This document shows, in pieces, positions 9,122 through 17,195 of a stretch of DNA of 64,000 bases (its first letter is position 1; each line of letters opens with the position of its first letter). The notes beneath the pieces were generated by a model. That model made no database searches, was not told the DNA's origin, and saw nothing but the letters and a program-made list of their open reading frames with translations. The stretch covers positions 868,001 through 932,000 of the forward strand of contig NZ_NETK01000001.1 in assembly GCF_002343915.1 (NCBI RefSeq). The letters are read 5' to 3'. The stretch comes from Nannocystis exedens. Its GTDB lineage: Bacteria > Myxococcota_A > Polyangia > Nannocystales > Nannocystaceae. A program made the translations under genes and the position numbers.

Positions 9122-10270
9122 TCAGCGGTACAGCTCGCCCTTGAGCGCGAACACCCCGGCCACCACCACCCGCTCGTCGGCCTTGAGGCCCTCCTTGACC
9201 TCGACGCGCTCGAAGTCACCGACCCCGAGCGTCACCTTGCGCATCTCGAAGGTCCGCTCGCCGGTCGCCACGAACACGATCGGCGCCCCGTCGATCTGGA
9301 GCACCGACTGGCGGGGCACCACCACCGCGCGGCGCCGGGCCGAGGCCGGGCGGATGTTGGCGTGGACGGCCTGGCCCGCGCGCAGCCTGCCCGACGTGTT
9401 GTCGACGACCACCCGCACCTCGGCGCTGCGCGTCATCGGGTCCAGCGCCACGCTGACGAACTCGACCACGCCCGCGAACGCCTCCTCCGGGCGGTTCGTC
9501 GGCGTCAGCTCGACCGGGTCGCCCGGCTGCACGTGCAGCAGTTCGCCCTCGAACACCGACAGGCGGACCCACAGGCTGCGGCGGTCGGCGATCATGAACG
9601 CCGTGTGGCTCGGCACCACCGCTTGCCCGCGCGACACGTGCACGCCGACGACGTCGCCGGCGATCGGGCTCGTCAGCGCGTTGATCCCGAGCTTGCCCTT
9701 CGCCGGCGCGCCGGCGAGGGCCGCGACCCGCTGCTTCGCCGCCCGCAGCTGCGCCTCCGCGATCGCGGCCGACGAGATCGCCAGGTCCAGCTCGCGCTGC
9801 GACGTGATGCCCTCGGCCAGCAGGCTGCGTTTGCGCTCGACGTCGCGTTTGGCCGCGATCAGCCGCGCCTCCATCGCCGCGATGTCCGCCTGCGCCGTGC
9901 CGAGCTCCGCGCTGACCAGCGTCCCCAGGACCTGGCCGGCCTCGACCTTGCTGCCCTCGATGACCTTGACGTCGGCCACGCGCCCGGCGATCCGTGAGCC
10001 GACGGCGGCCAGCCGCTGGGCGTCGAACTCGAGCACGCCGGTCACGTGTACGATCGGGGTTACTTCTTCGTAATGCGCCGGCGCGACGAGGATCCCCACC
10101 CGATCCGCGTAGTCCGCCGGCACCTCGACCACCCCCTCGCGGATCACCGGCAGCTCGGGCGCCGTCGTCTTGGCCCGCTCTGCGGCCTCGCCGCCGCAGC
10201 TCACCACGGCCAGCAGCCCCAGCAGCAGGCTGCCGGTCACTCGCGCAGTTCGGGGACCGATCCCTCGCAT
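9122..10270 (-). CDS. RND efflux periplasmic adaptor (CzcB/CusB-like) lipoprotein
   Basis: 382 residues from the ATG at 10270, with a GTG one codon upstream. The lipobox LLAVVSC ends the signal peptide. Domains run in the normal adaptor order: lipoyl half-motif GRVADVKVIEGSKVEAGQVLG, an alpha-helical hairpin (about 130-175), the second lipoyl half ALTSPIAGDVVGVHVSRGQAV, a beta-barrel and a membrane-proximal domain. It resembles heavy-metal efflux adaptors. Unusually, neither the RND pump (czcA type) nor an outer-membrane factor is adjacent: downstream is a convergent lipoprotein and upstream a damaged histidine kinase. It may serve a pump encoded elsewhere or be left over from an operon. Confidence 0.88.
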   Translation of the reverse strand: MRGIGPRTARVTGSLLLGLLAVVSCGGEAAERAKTTAPELPVIREGVVEVPADYADRVGILVAPAHYEEVTPIVHVTGVLEFDAQRLAAVGSRIAGRVADVKVIEGSKVEAGQVLGTLVSAELGTAQADIAAMEARLIAAKRDVERKRSLLAEGITSQRELDLAISSAAIAEAQLRAAKQRVAALAGAPAKGKLGINALTSPIAGDVVGVHVSRGQAVVPSHTAFMIADRRSLWVRLSVFEGELLHVQPGDPVELTPTNRPEEAFAGVVEFVSVALDPMTRSAEVRVVVDNTSGRLRAGQAVHANIRPASARRRAVVVPRQSVLQIDGAPIVFVATGERTFEMRKVTLGVGDFERVEVKEGLKADERVVVAGVFALKGELYR

Positions 10271-10316
10271 CACGGTGCTCGCATTACTGTGGATCGCCGG
10301 CCGGCTGTTCCGCCGT

Positions 10317-10926
10317 TTAAGAAACGGTAAAGCCCGGATCGCTCGAGCGAGTCAACCGGCTCGCGAACCTCGCCCCGCCGCCGGGCGCCTCGCCGACGCT
10401 CAGCGTGCCGGCGTGGGCCTCGACGATCCGGCGAGCGATCGCCAGCCCGAGTCCGAGCCCCGCGCGCCCCTGCGTGCGGTCGGCCGTGGGGGCCGTCGCG
10501 TGCACGAACGGCGCGAAGACCCGCTCGCGTTCGCCCACGGGGATCCCCGGTCCCTGATCGTCGACGGTGACCGCGATCCGCTGGCGCTCCGCATGTACGT
10601 GCAGCGTCACCGCCCCGCCCGGCGGCGAGTACGCGATCGCGTTGCTGCCGATGGCGATCTCGAGCGCGTCCGGGTCGACCTGCGCCGCCAGCTCGTCGGG
10701 CCCCGAGAACACCACCTTCACCTCGGCCCGCGCCGCCCACCGCTGCGCCGGGCCGTCCAGGCGCGCCATCCAGGCGACAGGCGCCCGCTTCACCCCGCCG
10801 CTCGTCCGCGCCAGCTGCAGCAGCGCCTCGACCAGCGCCGACATGCGCCCCGGCCTCGTCGAGCGTACGGTCGGCGAGGTGTTCCCACTCCGCCGGCGAA
10901 CGCGACCGCCGCCGGGTCACCGCGAG
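10317..10926 (-). pseudogene. Remnant of a histidine kinase (C-terminal half, frame-broken)
   Basis: An intact stretch from 10844 to 10317 encodes 175 residues with the end of HisKA (MSALVEALLQLAR) and an HATPase domain: IGSNAIAYSPPGG (N box), DDQGPGIP (G1) and GLGLGLAIARRIVEAHAGTL (G2). Upstream the expected preceding segment, SRSPAEWEHLADRTLDEAG, is present in a different frame. The two join only if one G is removed from the GGGG run near 10851-10854. The H box and the sensor domain are missing, with a stop further upstream. This looks like the kinase of a metal-responsive two-component pair next to the adaptor gene. It is either decayed or carries a sequencing indel. Confidence 0.7.
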
Positions 10927-10956
10927 CGAGCTCGACAGCAGCCGTCACCGCACGGC

Positions 10957-11115
10957 TTACTCTTCGCCCCCGCACATCGTGCAGCGGTGGCCGCCGTCGC
11001 CGGCCTCTCCTCCGCCATCATCTCCGCTGCCGTCGCCTCCGCCTTCGCTCGTCACTTCGCCTCCGCCAGCAGCCCCGATGGGTCTCTTGCGAGTCGGGCC
11101 GGTCACGCGTCCCAC
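10957..11115 (-). CDS. Possible small Gly-rich peptide ending in CxxC
   Basis: A 52-residue reading from a GTG at 11115. It has a basic N-terminus (VTGPTRKRPIG), a long Gly/Asp/Glu stretch and the C-terminus HRCTMCGGEE. The composition differs from the antisense noise around it and the ending resembles small metal-binding or modified peptides. There is no family match I can name and no clear ribosome site. An overlapping frame from 11227 (VLADTTLSPSLLGGPEQAPAA...) also looks protein-like, so a frame break may separate two parts of one short gene. Weakly supported. Confidence 0.25.
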   Translation of the reverse strand: MGRVTGPTRKRPIGAAGGGEVTSEGGGDGSGDDGGGEAGDGGHRCTMCGGEE

Positions 11116-11345
11116 ATCGGAGGCGTACTCCGTCCTCGAGCGCCGCCGGAGCCTGCTCGGGCCCGCCCAGGAGCGACGGCGACAGGGTCGTATCTGCCAG
11201 AACGGCGGTCTCGCCCCGCGCCGACACGTCTCGGCACCTCGCTCGCGCCCCGCCCGCGGCGCCGATGCATGTCCTTCAGGACATCTCACTTCCGTCCTGC
11301 CCGGCACCTCCCCGGCCCGCCATGCTCGCTCGGGCGTCCCTCGGC
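11116..11345. other. Intergenic region
   Basis: No confident gene. It contains one clear interspersed repeat copy at 11267-11284 (GCATGTCC-ttca-GGACATC) and an unassigned protein-like minus-strand frame ending near 11018. Confidence 0.4.
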
Positions 11346-13295
11346 TCACCCGCCGCAGCCGATCGGGTACCCGCCGCGCGGCGGTGCCGCGAGCTCGCCC
11401 ACCTCGAAGCCCATCTCCCCCGCGCAGCGCGCCCGCCACAGCTGCGGCCTCGCGTGCGGCGCGTGCCAGACCACGTCGTCGCAGCCGTCGCCGTCGAAGT
11501 CGCCGACGCAGGTCGTCGCCTCGGTCGGGGGCGTCGGCGCCGGCACGCGCTCGACCTCTGGCCCCACCATCTTCCACAGCCACGCCCGGTCCGGGGCCGC
11601 CGTCCACCACAACGCCTCGTCGGCTCCGTCGCCGTCGAAGTCACCGACCTCCACGCGCGCCTGCAGGTCGCCCGCGCTTTCGTGGCGCGACCAGCCGGAC
11701 GGCGCGCAGCCCCCGTCCTCGCGCCACAGTCGGTCGGGGTGCCAGCGCACCGCCGCCTGCGCGCGCGGGTCCCACCACAGCGCCTCGTCGAGCCCGTCGC
11801 CGTCGAAGTCGCCGACCCGGCCGACCTGCTCGTCGCCCGGCCGCAGCCCGCACGCCGGCAGACCTGTCCGCTGCAACATGTCCTTCGAGTCATCCCCGAA
11901 CGCCCCCAACTCGACCGTGAACCGCTGCGCGTCGAGCCACAGCACCTGGCTGCGGCGCGCCCCGGAGCCGTCCCCCGGCGTCCACAGCCCGACCAGCGGC
12001 CAGCCGTAGCCGGCGGCGAAGCGGTCGTCGAGCGGCTCGTCCTCGACCCCGCCGGCGCGCCACACCCACCGCACGTCGACCTCCGCGCCGGGCCGCCACC
12101 ACCACACCGCGTCGCGCCCGTCGCCCGCGAACGCCCCGACGACCGGCGCCGCGCTGCCGGGCGCCTCCACGCGGCTGCGCGTGAACCCGCCGCGGCCGTG
12201 CGCCGGCGGCCGCCACAGCTCGTCCGTGATCTCCTCCGGCCCGAACATCAGCACCTCGGTGCGGCCGTCGGCGCCGGCCAGCGCCACCGGTCGCCACGAG
12301 CGCGGCGCCCGGCTCGGGCACGGACCATCGCGCGTACACAGGCTGAACGACCGCCGCACGAACCGCCCCGCCGGCGCGCCGTACCACACCTCGTAGCGCT
12401 CGCCGCCCGGCTGGAACCACACCACGTCCTCGCGGCCGTCGCCGTCGACGTCGACGCGCGAGCGCGGCAGCGCGTAGAGGATCGACGCGCCCAGGCGATC
12501 GCCGCGCGACAGCCGGCCCTGCTTGCTGGCCGCCGAGATCCCCGGGCAACGCGCGTCGCCCATCACCGACGCCGGGTCGGGGTACGTCAGCCCGCGGAAC
12601 TCGGTCGAGGCCGCGTCGACGCAGATCTCCCGCGACTGCTCGAACCGCGAGTGCTCGTGGACGAACCCCAGCAGGTGCCCGAGCTCGTGCAGCACCACCA
12701 TCTCGGGCGAGTACATGTCGCTCACCAGCGCGTCCGGCCACACGAGCAGCCGCGCCCCCTCGTCCTCCGGCGCCGTCGCCGGGAACGACGCCGACGCCAG
12801 CGGGCACCCGCCCTCGCCGCACTCCGCCGCCGCCCCCTGGCGGACCGTGAACGCGACCTGCTCCGGCGCGACGCAGGCCGGCGTCCCGTCGAGGTCCTCG
12901 CGGTGGATGAAGTTCACCCCCGACGCCCGCTCCCACTGCGCCGTCGCCAGCACCAGCGCCGCCCGCGTGCGCGACCGCAGCGTCGCGTCGGCGAACTCGC
13001 CCAGGCAGTACGACAGGTCGAGCTTGCGGCCGACGTCCCACGCGCGGTCGAGCGTCCCCCGGCACTTGACGGCGCTGCGGTAGGATGCCTCCTCCGACAT
13101 GTCCGATTCAACATGTCCCGAAGACAACAGGATGTCGCCCTCGAGCCGCAGCCCGCCGCCGACCAGCACCTCGGGCACCTCGCCGCCGCACAGCCCGTCG
13201 TCCGCGATCAGCACGGCCCGCTCGCAGCTCGCGAGCGCCCAGGCCGCCAGCGCCGCGACTCCTGCCGGCGGCGCGCTCCGGACCCACCTCTTCAC
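11346..13295 (-). CDS. Secreted zinc metalloprotease with FG-GAP repeats
   Basis: 649 residues from a GTG at 13295; starts further upstream would bury the signal peptide. The signal peptide ends in lipobox ALASC. The protease domain carries HELGHLLGFVHEH (203-215), the HExxHxxGxxHE zinc site of astacin/matrixin-like metallopeptidases, and a downstream PDPASVMG that may supply the Met-turn (SVM). The C-terminal half has repeated DVDGDGREDVVW / DFDGDGLDEALWW units (FG-GAP/VCBS, calcium-binding). It is probably an exported protease displayed on or released from the cell surface. Interspersed repeat copies fall inside the gene at 11861-11892 and 13095-13135, the latter encoding SSGHVESDMSEE between the signal region and the protease domain. 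Confidence 0.87.
   Translation of the reverse strand: MKRWVRSAPPAGVAALAAWALASCERAVLIADDGLCGGEVPEVLVGGGLRLEGDILLSSGHVESDMSEEASYRSAVKCRGTLDRAWDVGRKLDLSYCLGEFADATLRSRTRAALVLATAQWERASGVNFIHREDLDGTPACVAPEQVAFTVRQGAAAECGEGGCPLASASFPATAPEDEGARLLVWPDALVSDMYSPEMVVLHELGHLLGFVHEHSRFEQSREICVDAASTEFRGLTYPDPASVMGDARCPGISAASKQGRLSRGDRLGASILYALPRSRVDVDGDGREDVVWFQPGGERYEVWYGAPAGRFVRRSFSLCTRDGPCPSRAPRSWRPVALAGADGRTEVLMFGPEEITDELWRPPAHGRGGFTRSRVEAPGSAAPVVGAFAGDGRDAVWWWRPGAEVDVRWVWRAGGVEDEPLDDRFAAGYGWPLVGLWTPGDGSGARRSQVLWLDAQRFTVELGAFGDDSKDMLQRTGLPACGLRPGDEQVGRVGDFDGDGLDEALWWDPRAQAAVRWHPDRLWREDGGCAPSGWSRHESAGDLQARVEVGDFDGDGADEALWWTAAPDRAWLWKMVGPEVERVPAPTPPTEATTCVGDFDGDGCDDVVWHAPHARPQLWRARCAGEMGFEVGELAAPPRGGYPIGCGG
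13095..13135. repeat. Interspersed repeats inside the metalloprotease gene
   Basis: GACATGTCC, AACATGTCCC and GACAACAGG half-sites in tandem within the coding sequence, in frame, encoding a short Ser/Asp/Met-rich linker. Confidence 0.65.
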
Positions 13296-13532
13296 CCGCC
13301 TCGGGATGCCCGACCGGAGCCACCCGCGCAACCCGCCGGCGCCCCGGAGGCCGCCCGCCGGCCGCCGCCCACCCTCCAGGTCCCCGCCCGCGAGCGCGCC
13401 GGCGAGCGCCGAGATCTCGATCCGCCCCCGTCGCCCGCCCGCCTCGACCTGACCTGAAAGACAGACAACGCGACCGCCGCGCCGCGCCGCACACACGGAT
13501 GACGAGCCGCTCGCGCTGCTCCGCCCGTAGCC

Positions 13533-13870
13533 TTTCGAGCCCCGCGTCCTCGGGCGGGACCGAGCCGCCGCCCGCGTCCCGAACGAGCCGCGCGCGCTGC
13601 TCCGTCGCTCAGCGAAATACTCGTTCACGCTTCACTGGCCCGCTCTTGATTGTGCGGCCCAGGCCCACCGCTTTCGAGCCGCGCGCCAAGAGCCGCCGCC
13701 CGCGTCCCGAACGAGCCGCGCGCGCTGCTCCGCCCGCCGCTTTCGAGCCGCGCGCCCCGAGCCGCCGCCCGCGTCCCGAACGAGCCGCGCGCGCTGCTCC
13801 GCCCGCCGCTTTCGAGCCGCGCGCCCGCCGGCGCGGTCGAGCCGCCGTCTCCGTCCCGCACGAGCGGCTC
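13533..13870. repeat. 69-bp tandem repeat array
   Basis: Units start with CTTTCGAGCCGCGCGCC at about 13671, 13740 and 13809, exactly 69 bp apart. A diverged unit starts at about 13532, with the unit between them largely replaced. Each unit ends in CCCGAACGAGCCGCGCGCGC. 69 is a multiple of three, so all copies read in the same frame (FEPRAPSRRPRPERAARAAPPA-like), but no start or family supports translation. Confidence 0.8.
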
Positions 13871-14001
13871 CGCGGTTCGGGTCTTCGCTCCCCGCCTTCT
13901 CGCGACGACTCGTCATGCCGTCCGGGCGAGGCGCGGCCCGCCGCCCGCGCGGTTCGCCGCCCACGACAGGCGGCCGCGCCTCGCGCCTGTCGCCTGCCGT
14001 C

Positions 14002-14070
14002 ACCTGCTCCATCGGACCTGCCCCGGAGGACCTGCCTCTTGGGACCTGTCCTCGGGGACCTGCCCGATCG
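14002..14070. repeat. Run of five interspersed half-sites
   Basis: ACCTGCTCC, GGACCTGCCCC, GGACCTGCCTC, GGACCTGTCC and GGACCTGCCC follow one another every 13-14 nt, ending at the stop codon of the minus-strand lipoprotein gene. The regular spacing gives a short tandem array of the motif. Confidence 0.7.
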
Positions 14071-14072
14071 AG

Positions 14073-15887
14073 CTAGAACACCTGCTCCTCGGCCGTCGCG
14101 CCCTGGCAGCCGTCGCCGCCGTCGGGCGCTTGCGGCTTGCCGCCGGCGTTGCCCTCGAAGCCGCCCTCGCCGCCGAGGCCGCCCTCGCCGCCCTCGCCGG
14201 CTTGCAGCTGCGTGTTGGCCAGGCCGACGAAGCCGCCGCTCACGCGCGCCACCGCGATCGACGCCCCGCCGCATCCGCCGGCCGCACCGCCGCCGCCGCC
14301 GCCGTCGCCGCCGTTGGCCCCGACGGCCCCGTTGCCGCCGCCGTCGCCCGGGTCGCCGCTGTTCTTGCCGAGGCCGAAGTTGCCGCCGGGCTTGCCCACG
14401 CCGCCGTTGCCGCCCTTGCCGCCGGCGCCGCCCTTGCCGCCCTTGCCGGCGTTGACCAGCGAGTTCGACACCTGGATCGACGAGTTTATCACCACGATCC
14501 CGAACGACCCGCCGCCCGCGCCGCCCGGACCGCCCGGCGCGCCGCCGCAGCCGCCGCCACCGCCGCCACCGCCACCGCCGCCGAGGTGCGTCGTGTTCCC
14601 GCAGGTGAACGGCTCCTTGTCCGTCCCGCCGGCCCCGCCGCCGCCGCCGCCGCGCCCGTGAGCGCCGCGCGTGCCGCTGCCGCCGCTGGTGCCCGACCAC
14701 ATGCCGTTGGCGTCGAACGCTCCCGTCGGCGCCACCCCGGCCGAGCCCGCGTTGCCGGCCCCTCCGTTGTCGCCGGCGCTGCCGCCCACGCCCGTGCCGC
14801 CCTTGTCGTCGCAGCCGTTGATCACGTTGAGGCTGCACTGGCTGGCGCCGTTCATCCCGCCCGCGCCGCCCTGGGTCGCGTCGCCGCCGGCCAGGCCGTC
14901 GCCGCCCTTGCCGCTCGCGCAGTCGGTCGCCGACCCGCCCGCGCCGCCGTTCGCCCCGCAGCTCGACGTCCCGCCCGCGCCGCCGCTCGCGTCGCTGGCG
15001 TTGCCGCCGATCCCGCCGTCGTCGCCCTTGGTCCCGGCCTGCCCGCTCGTGCCGGCCCCGCCGTCGCCGGCGTTCAGCGTGCAGCGCTCGACCTGCAGCA
15101 GGTCGTCGGCCGAGTCCTTCACCCACAGCGCGTAGCTCGTCTGGCCCTGATCGCTGAAGTCCTTGCCCTCGACCACGAACCCGTGGAACCGCACCGACTC
15201 CGTCAGCTCGGTCGCCTGCACCGCGCGCGCCTCGCTGCCGACGATCGTGGTCGTGTTGGCCTGCAGGTCGTAGATGAACGACTTCGGCGTGTAGCCGCCG
15301 AAGAGGCTCACGCCCGAGGCCAGCGTCACCGACTTGGGGTACGTCCCCTTGCTGACGACGATGTCGCACTTGTCCGGGCACGCGAGCGCCAGCTCGATCG
15401 CCTTGGCGATCGTCGCCACCGGCGTCTCGTGGGTGGTGCCGTCGTTCAGATCGCTGCCGCCGTCAACCGGGGTCGAGACGAAGATCAGGCCCTCGTCGCT
15501 GCCGGTACAGTTCGGGTCCGGCACCTCCTCGAGGCAGGCGTCGCCGGTCGTCGTCGTCGTCGTCGTCGTCGTCTCGCTGTCGCTCTCGCTGGTGGTGGTG
15601 GTCGTCGTCGCGTCGGTCGTCGTCGTCGTCGTCGCGTCGGTCGTCGTCACCGGCTCGGTCGTCGACACCTGCGTCGTCGAGTCGTCGGCCGTGCCGCTGC
15701 CCTCGGTCGGCGGCGTCGTCGTCGGCACGCTCTCGGTCGTCGTCTCGGTCGGGTTCATCGTCGCGCCGACGGTCGCCGTCGAGGTGTTGTTGCCGTCGGT
15801 CGCCGAGGTCGAGGTGATGGTGCCGTCGTCACCGCAGGCGGAGAGGAGCAGGAGCGTGGCCGGGAGCAAGCGAGGCGTCATGCGCAT
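14073..15887 (-). CDS. Gly-rich parallel-beta-helix-type surface lipoprotein
   Basis: 604 residues from the ATG at 15887. The signal peptide ends in lipobox LLLLSAC. A linker of about 100 residues is nearly all Thr/Ser (runs such as TTTDATTTTTT). A domain follows with GLIFVSTPVDGGSDLNDGTTHETPVATIAKAIELA...GTYPKSVTLASGVSLFGGY, the start of DUF1565/right-handed beta-helix proteins. The C-terminal ~330 residues are dominated by GGxGG runs with scattered Asn/Asp and several Cys. This is a putative outer-surface structural or adhesive protein. The linker is encoded by a GTC/GTG trinucleotide microsatellite (about 15544-15780), prone to length change. No enzyme motif. Confidence 0.8.
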   Translation of the reverse strand: MRMTPRLLPATLLLLSACGDDGTITSTSATDGNNTSTATVGATMNPTETTTESVPTTTPPTEGSGTADDSTTQVSTTEPVTTTDATTTTTTDATTTTTTSESDSETTTTTTTTTGDACLEEVPDPNCTGSDEGLIFVSTPVDGGSDLNDGTTHETPVATIAKAIELALACPDKCDIVVSKGTYPKSVTLASGVSLFGGYTPKSFIYDLQANTTTIVGSEARAVQATELTESVRFHGFVVEGKDFSDQGQTSYALWVKDSADDLLQVERCTLNAGDGGAGTSGQAGTKGDDGGIGGNASDASGGAGGTSSCGANGGAGGSATDCASGKGGDGLAGGDATQGGAGGMNGASQCSLNVINGCDDKGGTGVGGSAGDNGGAGNAGSAGVAPTGAFDANGMWSGTSGGSGTRGAHGRGGGGGGAGGTDKEPFTCGNTTHLGGGGGGGGGGGCGGAPGGPGGAGGGSFGIVVINSSIQVSNSLVNAGKGGKGGAGGKGGNGGVGKPGGNFGLGKNSGDPGDGGGNGAVGANGGDGGGGGGAAGGCGGASIAVARVSGGFVGLANTQLQAGEGGEGGLGGEGGFEGNAGGKPQAPDGGDGCQGATAEEQVF

Positions 15888-15989
15888 GACCGGAGGGTAA
15901 ACCCACCTCGGCTCGCAGTACAACGCGGCCACCGGGCCCTAGCCCCCCTCGGCCTTGTCTCGGCAGGACCGGTGCTGCACACTCCCGCC

Positions 15990-17195
15990 GTGCCCGGACC
16001 CGACGCCGCCCGCGCGGCCGCCATCCTGGCGGACCTCGGCCCGCTTCTGCCGAGCCTCGCCTCGCCGGCGCTGGTCGTCGACCTCGAAGCGGTCGACCAC
16101 AACATCGCCGCCGTCTTGCGTCGCTGTCGCGGCGACGGCTCCGACGACCTCGACCGTGGCGCAGACCGCTGGCGTCCGCACATCAAGACCCTCAAGTCGG
16201 CCGCGCTGGTCCGCCGCCTGTGGGCCGCCGGCGTCACCCGCTGCAAGTGCGCCACCCTCGACGAGCTGCAGCTGTTGCTCGGCGCCGCCGCCGAAGATGG
16301 CCGTGAAGACAGCCTCGACGTCCTCCTCGCCTACCCGCTGCACGAGGCCGCCTTCCACGCCGCCCGGCGCCTGCTCGCCGCCCACCCGGCCGCCCGCGTG
16401 CAGCTCCTCGCCGACGCCCCCGAGCACGCCCTCGCCATGGATCGCTGGGCGCGCTCTGGCCCCGGCCCGCTCGACCTCCAGCTCGACGTCGACCTCGGCA
16501 TGGCCCGCACCGGCAGCCCCCCGTCCGTCTGGCGCGAGGCCGTCGCCGACCTTGCGTCGCTGTCCCATCTCCGCGTCACCGGCCTGCACGGCTACGAGGG
16601 CCACCTCGCCTGGAGCCAGACCCGGGAGGCCGCCGCCGCTTACGACGCCCTGTGCGATCTGGCCGGGGCGATTGCTTGCATCGGCAAGGGTCCGCTCGAG
16701 CTCGTCACCTCGGGCACGCACAGCTTCTCGGCCGCCCTCGATCACGCGCGGCTGAACGGCGGCCCGTGGCGCCACCGGATCTCCCCCGGCACCGTCGTCC
16801 TCAGCGACCTGCGCAGCGCGCCCGCGGCCGAGCTGCTCGGCCTGCGGCAGGCCGCCTTCGTGCTCGCCCGGGTGGTCAGCCGCGGCCGCGACCGCGTCAC
16901 CCTCGACGCCGGCAGCAAGGCGATCGCCCCCGACCGGCCGGCCCCGAACTGTCGGTTGCCGGCCTGGCCCGGCCTCGTCCCGCTGTCGCCGTCCGAGGAG
17001 CACCTGCCGCTGCGGCGCGAGCACGGCGCGCTCCCCGACCACGGCGCGGCGGTCCTCCTGGTCCCCGACCACGTCTGCACCACCGTCAACCTCTACCGCG
17101 AGTGCCTGGTCCTTCGGCCAGGCGAGGCCCCCGCTCGCGCGGCCATCGGCGCCTCCGGCCACCGCCTCTTCTTCGCCCAGGACACCCTCGCATGA
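15990..17195 (+). CDS. Alanine racemase N-domain / D-threonine aldolase-like PLP enzyme
   Basis: About 401 residues from the GTG at 15990; a GTG at 15972 is also possible. The N-terminal TIM barrel has SPALVVDLEAVDHNIA...RPHIKTLKSAALVRRL, where the Lys of HIKT is the PLP Schiff-base Lys of this family. It is followed by GVTRCKCATLDE and LDVDLGMARTG. The C-terminal beta domain ends with LVPDHVCTTVNLYRECLV, matching the PxHxCxT.N metal-binding end of D-threonine aldolase/D-serine dehydratase-like proteins (DHVCTTVN). It likely acts on a D-3-hydroxy-amino acid in the cytoplasm. The stop overlaps the next gene's ATG (ATGA), so the pair is coupled. Confidence 0.85.
   Translation: MPGPDAARAAAILADLGPLLPSLASPALVVDLEAVDHNIAAVLRRCRGDGSDDLDRGADRWRPHIKTLKSAALVRRLWAAGVTRCKCATLDELQLLLGAAAEDGREDSLDVLLAYPLHEAAFHAARRLLAAHPAARVQLLADAPEHALAMDRWARSGPGPLDLQLDVDLGMARTGSPPSVWREAVADLASLSHLRVTGLHGYEGHLAWSQTREAAAAYDALCDLAGAIACIGKGPLELVTSGTHSFSAALDHARLNGGPWRHRISPGTVVLSDLRSAPAAELLGLRQAAFVLARVVSRGRDRVTLDAGSKAIAPDRPAPNCRLPAWPGLVPLSPSEEHLPLRREHGALPDHGAAVLLVPDHVCTTVNLYRECLVLRPGEAPARAAIGASGHRLFFAQDTLA

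Larger units (their letters stand above)
13296..14072. other. Long intergenic region with tandem repeats
   Basis: No gene of recognisable family. Arg/Ala-rich readings in all frames look like GC-rich noise. The region carries a 69-bp tandem repeat array (13533-13870) and a run of interspersed half-sites (14002-14070). A short AT-richer patch near 13611-13655 (cgaaatactcgttcacgcttc) is the only obvious compositional change and could hold a promoter for the metalloprotease gene. Confidence 0.6.

Noticed and set aside
10170..13457. 1095-codon plus-strand frame opposite the metalloprotease
   Set aside because: Antisense to a protease with clear catalytic motifs; the Arg/Pro/His-rich translation has no family features.
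13650..15989. Long plus-strand open frame running into the PLP enzyme
   Set aside because: The part before 15990 is opposite the beta-helix lipoprotein gene and over tandem repeats, with low-complexity Ala/Arg residues. Only the C-terminal 401 residues match a family.
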